From Cytobacillus firmus DS1 (GTDB lineage: Bacteria > Bacillota > Bacilli > Bacillales > Cytobacillaceae): DNA of 64,000 nucleotides. The stretch is taken from contig NZ_APVL01000004.1 in the NCBI RefSeq assembly GCF_000565285.1, positions 248,001 through 312,000 on the forward strand. Direction: 5' to 3'. The translations under genes and the position numbers were made by a program. Below the pieces are notes generated by a model that made no database searches, was not told the DNA's origin, and was given only the letters and a program-made list of their open reading frames with translations. Positions 37,414-46,516 of this stretch are shown here, piece after piece; positions within the stretch are counted from its first letter, which is position 1; every line of letters begins with the position of its first letter.

Positions 37414-37890
37414 ATGAGTGAGATGACAGCCGCGGATTTAAAATTGATTGTATTTCAGCTGAAAGATAAGGAATATGCGATTCCCGTTAATCAGGTGCGT
37501 TCCATAGAAAAGGTTGAGCATATAACCCGGGTTCCTCGAACAGTCGGCTTTGTTAAAGGAGTGATCAATTTAAGGGGTGTAGTGACACCTATCATTAGCC
37601 TCAGAAGCAGATTTAATCTGGAAGAGGCTGAATATAATGAGCATTCACGAGTCATCATCGCAGTATTGAATGATATGGAAGTCGGATTGATTGTAGATTC
37701 AGCAAATGATGTGATTGATGTGGCGCCTGAATCAATTGAACCACCTCCGGAGGTAATCGGTTCAGAAGAGGCCGATTTTATAAAAGGTGTTACAAAAATC
37801 GAAAAACGTTTATTTATCCTAATAGATTTGGAAAAAGTCCTGAATCCGGAAGAATTGGCAGCTCAGGATGGAAAAGGAATAGCGGGATGA
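37414..37890 (+). CDS. cheW: Chemotaxis coupling protein CheW
   Basis: CheW links receptors to CheA. I chose ATG 37414, eight bases from AGGAG (37401-37405), giving 158 residues; ATG 37411 and GTG 37405 are also in frame. The double beta-barrel fold is shown by LKDKEYAIPVNQVRSIEK and GVINLRGVVTPIISLR (about 50-65). The stop overlaps the cheC start by 4 bases. Confidence 0.95.
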   Translation: MSEMTAADLKLIVFQLKDKEYAIPVNQVRSIEKVEHITRVPRTVGFVKGVINLRGVVTPIISLRSRFNLEEAEYNEHSRVIIAVLNDMEVGLIVDSANDVIDVAPESIEPPPEVIGSEEADFIKGVTKIEKRLFILIDLEKVLNPEELAAQDGKGIAG

Positions 37891-38528
37891 ATTTTTCAGA
37901 AAAAAATATCAGCAGCATTCAATTGGATATTCTTAAAGAAATCGGGAATATTGGTGCGGGTCATGCGGCTACTGCATTATCAACGCTGCTTAATAAAAAA
38001 ATCGATATGTCTGTCCCGGATGTGAAAATTGTTTCTTTTGATGAAATGATTGATATGGCCGGAGGACCGGAAAATGTTGTGGCAGGGGTGTTCCTAAGGA
38101 TAGAAGGAGACGCCCCTGGCAGCATGTTTTTTGTCCTGCCTCTTGAACAGGCTGAAATCTTTATTCGGGAACTGCCTGGAAACATTCCTTTCTGTGCAGA
38201 TGAGCTGCCATATGATGAACTTGCTGTATCCGCACTCCAGGAGCTTGGCAACATTCTATCAGGATCATATTTATCATCATTATCGGATTTTACTAAGCTG
38301 TCACTTTTCCCTTCAGTGCCGATGCTTAGCATTGATATGGTGGGGGCAATTATTGGTACGGGTCTCCTTGAAATTTCGCAGGTGAGTGATTACGCCATCG
38401 TAATTGATACAGCTTTAAATGATGAACTTCAAAATACGAATGCTGTTAATGGCCATTTCTTTCTGCTTCCTGATCCTGAATCCTTTCAAATAATCTTTAA
38501 GGCATTGGGAGTTCCGGATTATGAATAG
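37887..38528 (+). CDS. cheC: CheY-P phosphatase CheC
   Basis: CheC dephosphorylates CheY-P and is activated by CheD. Both phosphatase motifs are visible: LDILKEIGNIGAGHAATAL (E and N) near residue 15 and ALQELGNILSGSYLSSL near 115. It has 213 residues. It overlaps cheW by 4 bases and cheD by 8, so all three are translated as a block. Confidence 0.95.
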   Translation: MNFSEKNISSIQLDILKEIGNIGAGHAATALSTLLNKKIDMSVPDVKIVSFDEMIDMAGGPENVVAGVFLRIEGDAPGSMFFVLPLEQAEIFIRELPGNIPFCADELPYDELAVSALQELGNILSGSYLSSLSDFTKLSLFPSVPMLSIDMVGAIIGTGLLEISQVSDYAIVIDTALNDELQNTNAVNGHFFLLPDPESFQIIFKALGVPDYE

Positions 38529-39018
38529 TCTTTTAGAAATTGTAAAAGTTGGCATAGCAGATATGAATATAGTTAAAACTCCCGGGTTAATCAGGACATC
38601 AGGACTTGGTTCCTGTGTCGGTGTGGTTCTTTATGATCTTAGTGCAGAAATTGCCGGGCTGGCGCATATTATGCTGCCTGATTCTTCTCTTGCAAAGAAC
38701 ACAAGCTTTAATTCAGCTAAATATGCTGATACAGCAATCAGGGATTTAGTGAGCCTTCTGATGAAAAACGGTGCAAAAGCTTCCCGATTAAATGCCAAGA
38801 TTGCCGGTGGAGCCCAGATGTTCCAATACTCCTCCGGAAGTGATTTAATGAGGATTGGCCCAAGGAATGTGGAAGCGGTTAAAAAGGAACTATATTCCTT
38901 AAAGATTGCTATTTTAGGTGAAGATGTTGGCGGGCATAGCGGCAGAACAATTGAATTCAATCCTGAATCAGGCGAATTGGTGATTCGGACTGTTAATAAA
39001 GACAAAGTTGTTATTTAA
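38521..39018 (+). CDS. cheD: Chemoreceptor glutamine deamidase CheD
   Basis: CheD deamidates receptors and controls CheC. The catalytic cysteine is in GLGSCVGVVLYD (about residues 28-39) and the histidine in AGLAHIMLP. KIAGGAQMF is a further family motif. The protein has 165 residues. A 276-base gap separates it from sigD, long for this operon. Confidence 0.95.
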   Translation: MNSLLEIVKVGIADMNIVKTPGLIRTSGLGSCVGVVLYDLSAEIAGLAHIMLPDSSLAKNTSFNSAKYADTAIRDLVSLLMKNGAKASRLNAKIAGGAQMFQYSSGSDLMRIGPRNVEAVKKELYSLKIAILGEDVGGHSGRTIEFNPESGELVIRTVNKDKVVI

Positions 39019-39188
39019 GCTCCCGCTCTAAGGTATGGGCAGTTACAAGTGAATCAGCTTTATATTGGTCGGCTTTACAGGTTTTAAATGCTGCCGGATG
39101 ATCACAGCCAGCCATAAAAGCTGATTTTCTCTCCGTCTTATTAATTATTCTCTCTAATTATTTCCTCGAAGGACACACCCCTTATTTA

Positions 39189-39203
39189 TTGGTTTCGAAC
39201 CAA
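39189..39203 (+). other. Palindrome in the cheD-sigD gap
   Basis: TTGGTT TCG AACCAA is a perfect 6-bp inverted repeat with a 3-base centre. It has no T tract, so it reads as a possible operator rather than a terminator. No known regulator site was matched. Confidence 0.35.
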
Positions 39204-39243
39204 GCAGTTTGGATGTAAGATAATATTTTTATAGGAAACATTT

Positions 39244-39252
39244 TGATATACT
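39244..39252 (+). promoter_or_regulatory. Candidate extended -10 promoter before sigD
   Basis: TGATATACT is a TGn-TATACT extended -10, 43 bases before the sigD start. An overlapping alternative is TTGATA (39243-39248) with TAGAAA (39265-39270) at 16 bp. No convincing SigD-type element (TAAA, GCCGATAT) was found in the gap. Confidence 0.35.
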
Positions 39253-39294
39253 AACAATAATTAATAGAAATGGAAACGTTTGAGGAGGATGGCC

Positions 39295-40050
39295 ATGGCA
39301 GACATGATAACTGAAGAAAGCACTTACTGGGCTAAATGGGTCGACTCTCGTGATGCTCAAGCGGGGAATTTTCTTGTGAAAAAATATTTGCCTCTTGTAA
39401 GCTATCATGTACAGCGGATATCCGCTGCCCTGCCGAAGAATGTTTCAAGAGATGATATACGAAGTCTTGGGCTAATGGGTTTGTACGATGCGCTGGAAAA
39501 GTTTGAGCCTGCAAGAGATTTGAAATTTGATACATATGCTTCCTTTCGAATTCGCGGTGCAATTCTAGATGGATTAAGAAAAGAAGATTGGCTTCCCCGA
39601 AGTACGAGGGATAAGGCGAAAAAAATTGAAGCTGCCACTGAGATGCTGGAGCAGCGGCTGATGCGCAATGCAACAGTGCGTGAAATTGCTGAAGAAACAG
39701 AAATGCAGGAAGACGAAGTTTATTCTATTATGAACGAACACTTTTACGCCAATATCCTCTCAATCGATGAGCAGCCTGATTCAGAAGAAAAAGATGCCAG
39801 CTATTCAATTAAGGATGAAAAAGCAATTATTCCGGAAGAAAAGGTATTAAAGAATGAAATCTTGGAAGAAATGGCTGAAAAAATCTTACAATTAAATGAA
39901 AAAGAGCAGCTTGTGCTAAGTTTATTTTACAAAGAGGAATTAACCCTTACAGAAATTGGCGAAGTAATGGGACTATCAACATCCCGAATATCCCAAATCC
40001 ATTCAAAGTCAATTTTTAAGCTGAGACAGCTGTTGGAAAAAGCCATATAG
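39295..40050 (+). CDS. sigD: RNA polymerase sigma factor SigD (FliA family)
   Basis: SigD directs late flagellar, chemotaxis and autolysin genes. ATG 39295 is six bases after GAGGAGG (39282-39288), giving 251 residues. Region 2 contains VSRDDIRSLGLMGLYDALEKF, with FDTYASFRIRGAILDGLR for promoter melting; region 4 has LTLTEIGEVMGLSTSRISQIH. The distal position in the operon is known in B. subtilis to control its dose and so the motile fraction of cells. Confidence 0.97.
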   Translation: MADMITEESTYWAKWVDSRDAQAGNFLVKKYLPLVSYHVQRISAALPKNVSRDDIRSLGLMGLYDALEKFEPARDLKFDTYASFRIRGAILDGLRKEDWLPRSTRDKAKKIEAATEMLEQRLMRNATVREIAEETEMQEDEVYSIMNEHFYANILSIDEQPDSEEKDASYSIKDEKAIIPEEKVLKNEILEEMAEKILQLNEKEQLVLSLFYKEELTLTEIGEVMGLSTSRISQIHSKSIFKLRQLLEKAI

Positions 40051-40139
40051 ATTTATGACATTTCTTTCTGCAAAGGAAAAAAATGAAGATCTGGCAAGTG
40101 AAAATAAGAAGTGAGACGTTATCAAGGATGTGATCTGGG

Positions 40140-40451
40140 ATGAGTTTGAAATCAATAGAACTGCAGATAGCACTTCCCAGAACGTTCGAAGCAGGTAAAA
40201 TTCAGGATCAGCTTCAGCAGAGGGGACAGATAATCAGCGGGTTTGCTGCCGACAGTACAGAGGAAAATACTGAAAAGCAGCGGAAAACTGTAATAAAACA
40301 GGAGCATAAACAAAATGTCAATCTTGGCAATGATGACAGCGAAAGACAAAAAGAGGCCGGGGGGCATGATCGGAAAGAAGATCGAAAAAAAGACAGCAAT
40401 GACAAACAGAACCATCCTTACAAAGGGAAGGTTATTGACTACAGCGGATAG
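40140..40451 (+). CDS. Conserved small protein between sigD and swrB, unknown function
   Basis: I recognise no domain. The 103-residue protein has an ordered-looking N-terminus (SLKSIELQIALPRTFEAGKI) and a strongly charged, probably disordered remainder rich in K, E, D, N and Q. There is no signal peptide or membrane segment. A modest ribosome site AAGGA (40124-40128) precedes ATG 40140, and swrB starts 10 bases after its stop. The operon position suggests a motility role, but nothing in the sequence proves it. Confidence 0.7.
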   Translation: MSLKSIELQIALPRTFEAGKIQDQLQQRGQIISGFAADSTEENTEKQRKTVIKQEHKQNVNLGNDDSERQKEAGGHDRKEDRKKDSNDKQNHPYKGKVIDYSG

Positions 40452-40460
40452 AGGGATATC

Positions 40461-41060
40461 ATGACAGCTTTTCTAATAGCTATAAGCCTGCTATTGAATA
40501 TTGTAGCCTTATTATTCATTATTCTGCTTTATTTGCGTCAGAATAAATTAATGGATACAGAGAAAAGACAGGAAAAAGTGATTGTTGAAATGGAAGAGGT
40601 TATATCGTCGTACCTTATTCAAATGAAAGAAGAAAACGATGATTTTATTAGCAAAATTTCACAGTTTAATACGAAAAATGATCCATCTATAAAAGAGAAT
40701 AGTATCAGAGTAAATTTGGACAGAAAAAATGATCAAGAAATAGCTAAAGTAGATGAGAAATCAATGCGATTAGCCAAAGCGTCCATCTACCAGGCATCTA
40801 AAGCTTATAAACAGAATTTGAGGAAAACAGAGGATAAATTGAGTGAAAAAGAAAACTTATCATCCATAATGGAAACTGAATCTGTCACACAGTCAGATAG
40901 CAGTCAGCAATTTAAGGAAGAGATTCCTTCATCAACATATGATCAAGTGTTTACTCTGAAAAAGCAGGGAATGAGTACCGAGGATATTGCCAAACAATTA
41001 GGTAAAGGGAAGACAGAAGTCGAGTTAATGCTTAAATTTCGCCAAAATCAGCAAGAATAG
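40461..41060 (+). CDS. swrB: Swarming motility protein SwrB (YlxL)
   Basis: SwrB promotes basal-body completion and thus SigD activity in B. subtilis. This 199-residue protein has an N-terminal membrane anchor (about residues 3-24), a coiled-coil and disordered middle, and a C-terminal helix-turn-helix-like segment KQGMSTEDIAKQLGKGKTEV. Membrane anchoring argues against DNA binding. It is the last fla/che gene. No terminator separates it from the rpsB promoter that begins three bases later. Confidence 0.85.
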   Translation: MTAFLIAISLLLNIVALLFIILLYLRQNKLMDTEKRQEKVIVEMEEVISSYLIQMKEENDDFISKISQFNTKNDPSIKENSIRVNLDRKNDQEIAKVDEKSMRLAKASIYQASKAYKQNLRKTEDKLSEKENLSSIMETESVTQSDSSQQFKEEIPSSTYDQVFTLKKQGMSTEDIAKQLGKGKTEVELMLKFRQNQQE

Positions 41061-41062
41061 CT

Positions 41063-41090
41063 TGATTGTGAAAAATACTTATGCTATATT
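41063..41090 (+). promoter_or_regulatory. Probable SigA promoter of rpsB
   Basis: TTGATT (41063-41068) and TATATT (41085-41090) are 16 bp apart, and TGC before the -10 makes it an extended -10. It lies directly after the swrB stop, giving rpsB a leader of about 110 bases. Confidence 0.6.
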
Positions 41091-41098
41091 AACAAATG

Positions 41099-41159
41099 GT
41101 GTTAATACACACGCTTATGGATTTAGCCGGATGGTGCTGTTCACATGCAGTTGCCGGCT
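41099..41159 (+). promoter_or_regulatory. Structured rpsB leader
   Basis: The leader has a small GTGT-TAAT-ACAC hairpin and a larger hairpin closed by AGCCGG (41125-41130) and CCGGCT (41154-41159). Firmicute rpsB leaders can be S2-binding autoregulatory RNAs; assignment here rests only on position and the folds. Confidence 0.4.
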
Positions 41160-41195
41160 GAAAATGATATAGGCGGAGGAAATAAAAACCATTAG

Positions 41196-41909
<714 letters not shown>

Positions 41910-41923
41910 CATAAAAGCAGACG

Positions 41924-41968
41924 CGCCATGTGGTGCTGGAGCTTTACAGCTCTAAGGTGCTTTTTTCT
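41924..41968 (+). terminator. First terminator-like hairpin after rpsB
   Basis: An outer GCGCC/GGTGC stem and an inner GAGC-TTTACA-GCTC stem are followed by TTTTTTC. The pairing is imperfect, so termination may be partial. Confidence 0.45.
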
Positions 41969-41978
41969 TGATTTAAAG

Positions 41979-42016
41979 AAGGTGATAAGAGGGAGCACCC
42001 TTTATCACCTTTTTTT
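41979..42016 (+). terminator. Second, strong terminator between rpsB and tsf
   Basis: AAGGTGATAA (41979-41988) pairs with TTATCACCTT (42002-42011), extended inward by AGGG/CCCT with one bulged G, and runs into seven T residues. Its strength suggests that most tsf transcription is set separately from rpsB. Confidence 0.85.
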
Positions 42017-42098
42017 AAAGAAAAGGCAAAGTTTAGTTTTCTATACAGTAATAAATGGTAAAGATATTATTACATAACTCATTAAGGAGGATCTCATA

Positions 42099-42980
42099 AT
42101 GGCAATTACTGCTCAAATGGTTAAAGAACTTCGTGAAAAAACAGGCGCAGGCATGATGGACTGCAAAAAAGCACTTCAGGAAACTGATGGTGATATGGAA
42201 AAAGCAATCGACTTTCTTCGTGAAAAAGGAATCGCTAAAGCTGCTAAGAAAGGTGACCGTATTGCTGCGGAAGGTCTTACTTCTGTTAAAGTTGATGGAA
42301 ACGAAGCTGTTATCCTTGAAGTAAACTCTGAAACAGATTTCGTTGCCAAAAACGAAGGATTCCAAACTCTTGTAAAAGAAATCGCTGAGCATTTGCTTGC
42401 TAACAAGCCGGCTTCTGTAGAAGAAGCAGCTGGTCAGACAATGGCTAACGGTGCTACTTTAGAATCTCACATCAATAGTGCGATTGCTAAAATCGGAGAA
42501 AAGCTTTCTCTTCGCCGCTTCGAAATCAAAACAAAAACTGACAGTGATGCATTTGGTGCGTACCTTCACATGGGCGGACGCATTGGTGTGTTAACAGTCC
42601 TTGAGGGAACAACTGACGAAGATGCAGCGAAAGATGTTTCAATGCATATTGCTGCCCTAAACCCTAAATATGTATCCCGCGATGAAGTGTCACAAGACGA
42701 AGTAGAACGCGAGCGTCAAGTGTTGACTCAGCAGGCTCTTAACGAAGGCAAGCCAGAGAACATCGTTGCAAAGATGGTTGAAGGCCGTCTTGGCAAGTAT
42801 TTCGAAGATGTTTGCGTAAACGATCAGGCTTTTGTTAAAAACCCTGATCAAAAAGTTGGCAAATTCGTTGAATCTAAAGGCGGAAAAATCCGTGAGTTCG
42901 TTCGCTATGAAGTTGGAGAAGGCATCGAAAAGCGTGAAGACAACTTCGCAGAAGAAGTAATGAACCAAGTTAAGAAATAA
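42099..42980 (+). CDS. tsf: Elongation factor Ts
   Basis: EF-Ts exchanges GDP for GTP on EF-Tu. The 293-residue protein has the N-terminal UBA-like segment with [19 protein letters not shown] and the [11 protein letters not shown] motif near residue 80, the EF-Tu contact. AAGGAGGAT precedes ATG 42099. No clear promoter was seen in the 80 bases after the rpsB terminators. A strong terminator follows. Confidence 0.98.
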   Translation: MAITAQMVKELREKTGAGMMDCKKALQETDGDMEKAIDFLREKGIAKAAKKGDRIAAEGLTSVKVDGNEAVILEVNSETDFVAKNEGFQTLVKEIAEHLLANKPASVEEAAGQTMANGATLESHINSAIAKIGEKLSLRRFEIKTKTDSDAFGAYLHMGGRIGVLTVLEGTTDEDAAKDVSMHIAALNPKYVSRDEVSQDEVERERQVLTQQALNEGKPENIVAKMVEGRLGKYFEDVCVNDQAFVKNPDQKVGKFVESKGGKIREFVRYEVGEGIEKREDNFAEEVMNQVKK

Positions 42981-43010
42981 TTTTGAATAAAAAATAATCA
43001 AGCTATGAAT

Positions 43011-43038
43011 CAGGGAACACTTTGTGTTCCCTGTTTTT
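43011..43038 (+). terminator. Intrinsic terminator of tsf
   Basis: A perfect 10-bp stem (43011-43020 with 43024-43033) closes the loop TTT and is followed by five T residues. Confidence 0.9.
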
Positions 43039-43117
43039 CAAGAATGAGATAAAATTGTAAATGCAGCAATAGCGCCTTTTAGCGCTTGAGCTTTTTATAC
43101 TACATATGGAGGTTCTT

Positions 43118-43843
43118 ATGAGCAGCCCAAAATTCAAACGCGTGGTCTTGAAATTAAGTGGAGAAGCTTTAGCAGGAGAGCAAGGTTTCGGAATTAATCC
43201 TTCAGTGATAAAATCAATTGCTGCACAGGTTAAGGATCTGGCTGAACTAGGTGTTGAGGTTGCTGTTGTTGTCGGCGGCGGTAACATCTGGCGAGGAAAG
43301 ATCGGAGAAGAAATGGGTATGGATAGAGCAAATGCCGACTATATGGGCATGCTTGCAACTGTTATGAACTCATTGGCATTGCAGGATAGCCTCGAGAACC
43401 TTGGAGTGGAGACAAGAGTTCAAACCTCGATCGAGATGAGACAGGTTGCTGAACCGTACATCCGCAGAAGAGCTATCCGCCATCTTGAGAAAAAGCGGGT
43501 TGTGATCTTTGCTGCAGGAACCGGAAATCCTTACTTCTCAACTGATACTACAGCAGCATTGCGAGCTGCGGAAATTGAAGCAGAAGTAATTCTTATGGCG
43601 AAAAATAATGTGGATGGAGTCTATTCAGCTGATCCCCGCATTGATAAAAACGCAAAAAAATACGATGAGCTTTCCTATCTTGATGTATTGAAAGAAGGAT
43701 TGGCTGTAATGGATTCCACAGCATCATCTTTATGTATGGATAACAACATTCCGTTAATTGTATTTTCAATCATGGAAAAAGGCAATATTAACCGCGCTGT
43801 AATGGGTGAAACAATTGGAACAATCGTTAGGGGGAAAAAATAA
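43118..43843 (+). CDS. pyrH: UMP kinase
   Basis: PyrH phosphorylates UMP to UDP in pyrimidine synthesis. ATG 43118 is six bases after GGAGG (43108-43112), giving 241 residues; ATG 43106 precedes the ribosome site. The amino-acid-kinase fold shows [25 protein letters not shown] near residue 55 and [20 protein letters not shown]. Its stop overlaps the frr start (TAATG). Confidence 0.97.
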   Translation: MSSPKFKRVVLKLSGEALAGEQGFGINPSVIKSIAAQVKDLAELGVEVAVVVGGGNIWRGKIGEEMGMDRANADYMGMLATVMNSLALQDSLENLGVETRVQTSIEMRQVAEPYIRRRAIRHLEKKRVVIFAAGTGNPYFSTDTTAALRAAEIEAEVILMAKNNVDGVYSADPRIDKNAKKYDELSYLDVLKEGLAVMDSTASSLCMDNNIPLIVFSIMEKGNINRAVMGETIGTIVRGKK

Positions 43844-44400
43844 TGCCAAAACAAGTTATTGCAGATGCAAAAGAAAGAATGACTAAAGCGATTTCAGCTT
43901 ATACAAGGGAGCTTGCGAGCATCCGTGCAGGTAAAGCCAACGCTTCTTTGCTTGATCGCATCACTGTTGATTACTACGGTGCGCCGACTCCTGTTAATCA
44001 GCTTGCCGGGGTGTCTGCTCCTGAAGCGCGCCTTTTAGTTATAACGCCTTATGACAAAACCATTCTGGGAGAAATTGAAAAGGCCATCCTTAAATCTGAT
44101 ATCGGATTAAATCCATCAAATGACGGCAGTGTAATCAGACTGGCTATTCCACAGCTTACAGAAGAACGCCGTAAAGAGCTTGTTAAGGTTGTTAAAAAAG
44201 AATCAGAAGAAGCAAAAGTTGCCATCCGCAATGTTCGCCGCGATGCCAATGATGACCTGAAAAAGCTTGAGAAAAATGGAGAAATCACTGAAGACGATCT
44301 CCGCGGTTTTTCTGATGACATTCAAAAGCTTACTGATGACCACATCAGCAAGATTGATGAATTAACAAAAGAAAAAGAAAAAGAAATCCTTGCAGTATAA
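43843..44400 (+). CDS. frr: Ribosome recycling factor
   Basis: RRF splits post-termination ribosomes with EF-G. The 185-residue protein is of standard length, with [18 protein letters not shown] near residue 25 and [21 protein letters not shown] near 130 in part diagnostic. It is translationally coupled to pyrH by overlap and followed by a terminator. Confidence 0.98.
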   Translation: MPKQVIADAKERMTKAISAYTRELASIRAGKANASLLDRITVDYYGAPTPVNQLAGVSAPEARLLVITPYDKTILGEIEKAILKSDIGLNPSNDGSVIRLAIPQLTEERRKELVKVVKKESEEAKVAIRNVRRDANDDLKKLEKNGEITEDDLRGFSDDIQKLTDDHISKIDELTKEKEKEILAV

Positions 44401-44416
44401 ATTTATTCTATAGTTA

Positions 44417-44447
44417 GAACCCTCTATCAATAGGGGGTTCTTTTACT
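44417..44447 (+). terminator. Intrinsic terminator of pyrH-frr
   Basis: GAACCCTCT (44417-44425) pairs with AGGGGGTTC (44432-44440), one G-U pair, loop ATCAAT, then TTTTACTCTT. Confidence 0.8.
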
Positions 44448-44578
44448 CTTTGGGAGCTTACATAATCTGCTCAGGCGTTAGGGCGCCGACTTAGCTGAAA
44501 TATGCGAAGAAGGCAGTTTCCTATCTGAATTAACTTTCTGGTAACATACTCTTTTATAGAGATATATTTAATTATTTT

Positions 44579-44587
44579 TGGTATGAT
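44579..44587 (+). promoter_or_regulatory. Candidate extended -10 promoter of uppS
   Basis: TGG-TATGAT is an extended -10, with no good -35. The rest of the 353-base frr-uppS gap holds the frr terminator and an 8-bp hairpin (44668-44675 with 44691-44698) in the uppS leader; nothing else is visible. Confidence 0.4.
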
Positions 44588-44753
44588 ATTATCATGCGGA
44601 AAGAGGCAATATCATAATTTTACCATTAGAATAATCTCTAAAAGATACTATGACTGAATATCAACTATCAATCAGCGATGAAAAAGCCCACTGATTGAAG
44701 TTTCACACTTTGTCTTTTATCGGAGGATTAACCTATTTTAAAGGAGCAGACTT

Positions 44754-45533
44754 ATGTTTGATAAAATGAAGTTATGGAAGTCCCAAAACAGTTCTTCCGA
44801 ACTCCGAGAGAGAGTTGAAAAAATAAAAGGATTGCATATTCCTGAGCATGTTGCCATCATTATGGATGGGAATGGCAGATGGGCTAAAAAACGAGCGCTT
44901 CCAAGAATTGCCGGCCATCATGAGGGAATGAAGGTAGTCCGAAAAATCACCAGGTTTGCAAGCGATATTGGAGTGAAGACGCTAACTTTATATGCTTTCT
45001 CAACTGAGAATTGGAAACGGCCAAAAATGGAAGTGGATTTTCTGATGAAACTGCCTGAGGAATTTCTGGGAACTTTTCTGCCTGAGCTGGTAGAAGAAAA
45101 TGTACAAGTAAGAATGATAGGTTATTTTGACCATCTGCCTGCCCACACCCGCAAAGCAGTTTCTAAAGCAATGGAAGAGACAAAAAATAACACGGGACTG
45201 GTGCTTAACTTTGCACTGAATTATGGGAGCAGAGCCGAAATACTCGAAGCCGTCAGGCATGTCTTAAATGAATGCAAAAGTGGTATACTGGATGAAAATG
45301 AATTGAATGAAGAAAAGTTCTCATCCTACCTTATGACAGGAGGGATGAAGGATCCTGATCTGCTGATACGCACAAGTGGTGAAATCAGATTAAGCAATTT
45401 TATGCTCTGGCAGCTTGCATACACAGAATTCTGGTTTACTGATGTCTTATGGCCGGATTTCAATGAAGAGCAAATGCTTGAAGCGATCGAAGTATTCCAA
45501 AGCCGCCAAAGGCGTTTTGGTGGAGTACAATAA
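44754..45533 (+). CDS. uppS: Undecaprenyl diphosphate synthase
   Basis: UppS makes the C55 lipid carrier for cell-wall synthesis by adding isopentenyl units in cis. The 259-residue protein has the diphosphate-binding IIMDGNGRWAKKR near residue 36, TLYAFSTENWKRP and RTSGEIRLSNFMLWQ near 205. cdsA follows after 16 bases, so the two are cotranscribed. Confidence 0.97.
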   Translation: MFDKMKLWKSQNSSSELRERVEKIKGLHIPEHVAIIMDGNGRWAKKRALPRIAGHHEGMKVVRKITRFASDIGVKTLTLYAFSTENWKRPKMEVDFLMKLPEEFLGTFLPELVEENVQVRMIGYFDHLPAHTRKAVSKAMEETKNNTGLVLNFALNYGSRAEILEAVRHVLNECKSGILDENELNEEKFSSYLMTGGMKDPDLLIRTSGEIRLSNFMLWQLAYTEFWFTDVLWPDFNEEQMLEAIEVFQSRQRRFGGVQ

Positions 45534-45549
45534 AGGTGTTGAAAATTGA

Positions 45550-46344
45550 ATGAAACAGCGTATTATCACAGCCATTATATTTGGAGCAATCCTCCTGCCG
45601 ATTATTATCTATGGAGGCATGCCAATCATCATTCTGGCATATTTACTGGCATCAATTGCACTATATGAACTCTTGAAAATGAGGAATTTAAGTTTATTTT
45701 CGATTCCAGGCATTATCTCTTTACTATTACTGTGGATTTTCCTTTTGCCCAAAGAATTTCAATCAATCCTGGATGATTTGAATTACACAAAAATTGAGGT
45801 AGCTCTTTTTGGAGTGCTTCTTTTCTTAACGTATACTGTCGCGACAAAAAATAAATTTACTTTTGATGATGTGGCTTTTTCCATAATGTCTACTTTATAT
45901 GTTGGCATTGGATTTTACTATTTTATGGAGACCCGCTTCGCTGATCAAGGCCTGACATATCTCTTTTTTGCATTATTTCTTATTTGGGCAACAGATTCAG
46001 GTGCCTACTTTATAGGAAAATCGCTGGGAAAGAAGAAGCTTTGGCCGGAAATCAGCCCGAATAAGACTGTTGAAGGTTCGCTTGGCGGTGTAGTCTGTGC
46101 GCTTCTAGTTGCGGTATTATTTATTATCTTTACAGATATTGATGAGTCCCTGCTGGGGCTATTAATAATTACAGCCATCCTGTCCGTGTTTGGACAGATA
46201 GGGGATTTAGTGGAATCAGCATTAAAGCGTCATTATAATGTAAAAGACTCAGGAAATATTTTACCTGGCCATGGCGGAATTCTGGACCGGTTTGACAGCT
46301 TGTTATTCGTCCTGCCATTGCTTCATTTTTTCCACCTGCTCTAA
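45550..46344 (+). CDS. cdsA: Phosphatidate cytidylyltransferase
   Basis: CdsA makes CDP-diacylglycerol for phospholipid synthesis. The 264-residue membrane protein has about seven to eight hydrophobic segments and the C-terminal signature SALKRHYNVKDSGNILPGHG with GGILDRFDS following. A large copy of the dispersed repeat separates it from dxr. Confidence 0.96.
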   Translation: MKQRIITAIIFGAILLPIIIYGGMPIIILAYLLASIALYELLKMRNLSLFSIPGIISLLLLWIFLLPKEFQSILDDLNYTKIEVALFGVLLFLTYTVATKNKFTFDDVAFSIMSTLYVGIGFYYFMETRFADQGLTYLFFALFLIWATDSGAYFIGKSLGKKKLWPEISPNKTVEGSLGGVVCALLVAVLFIIFTDIDESLLGLLIITAILSVFGQIGDLVESALKRHYNVKDSGNILPGHGGILDRFDSLLFVLPLLHFFHLL

Positions 46345-46376
46345 ACCTGTTGGTTAAAGAGCAGTATACTGGATAA

Positions 46377-46503
46377 TTGTCCAGCTCCAGCGCCTGCCAC
46401 CTCAAGATCATAAGATGTTCCTCCAGAAATGGAAAAAACGCCTTTCAGGAAGGCTCGTCTTATGCTTGTTCGGGGGGTGGGCAAGGCGCTTCCGCTTTTC
46501 TTA
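46377..46503 (+). repeat. Dispersed structured repeat, copy 2 (before dxr)
   Basis: It opens TTGTCCAGCTCCAGCGCCTG and closes GCAAGGCGCTTCCGCTTTTC, like copy 1 at 30100-30167. The centre is longer and holds a nested hairpin with CATAAGA (46409-46415) and TCTTATG (46458-46464). The element ends a few bases before AGGAGGAG of dxr. Confidence 0.8.
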
Positions 46504-46516
46504 TTAGGAGGAGACT

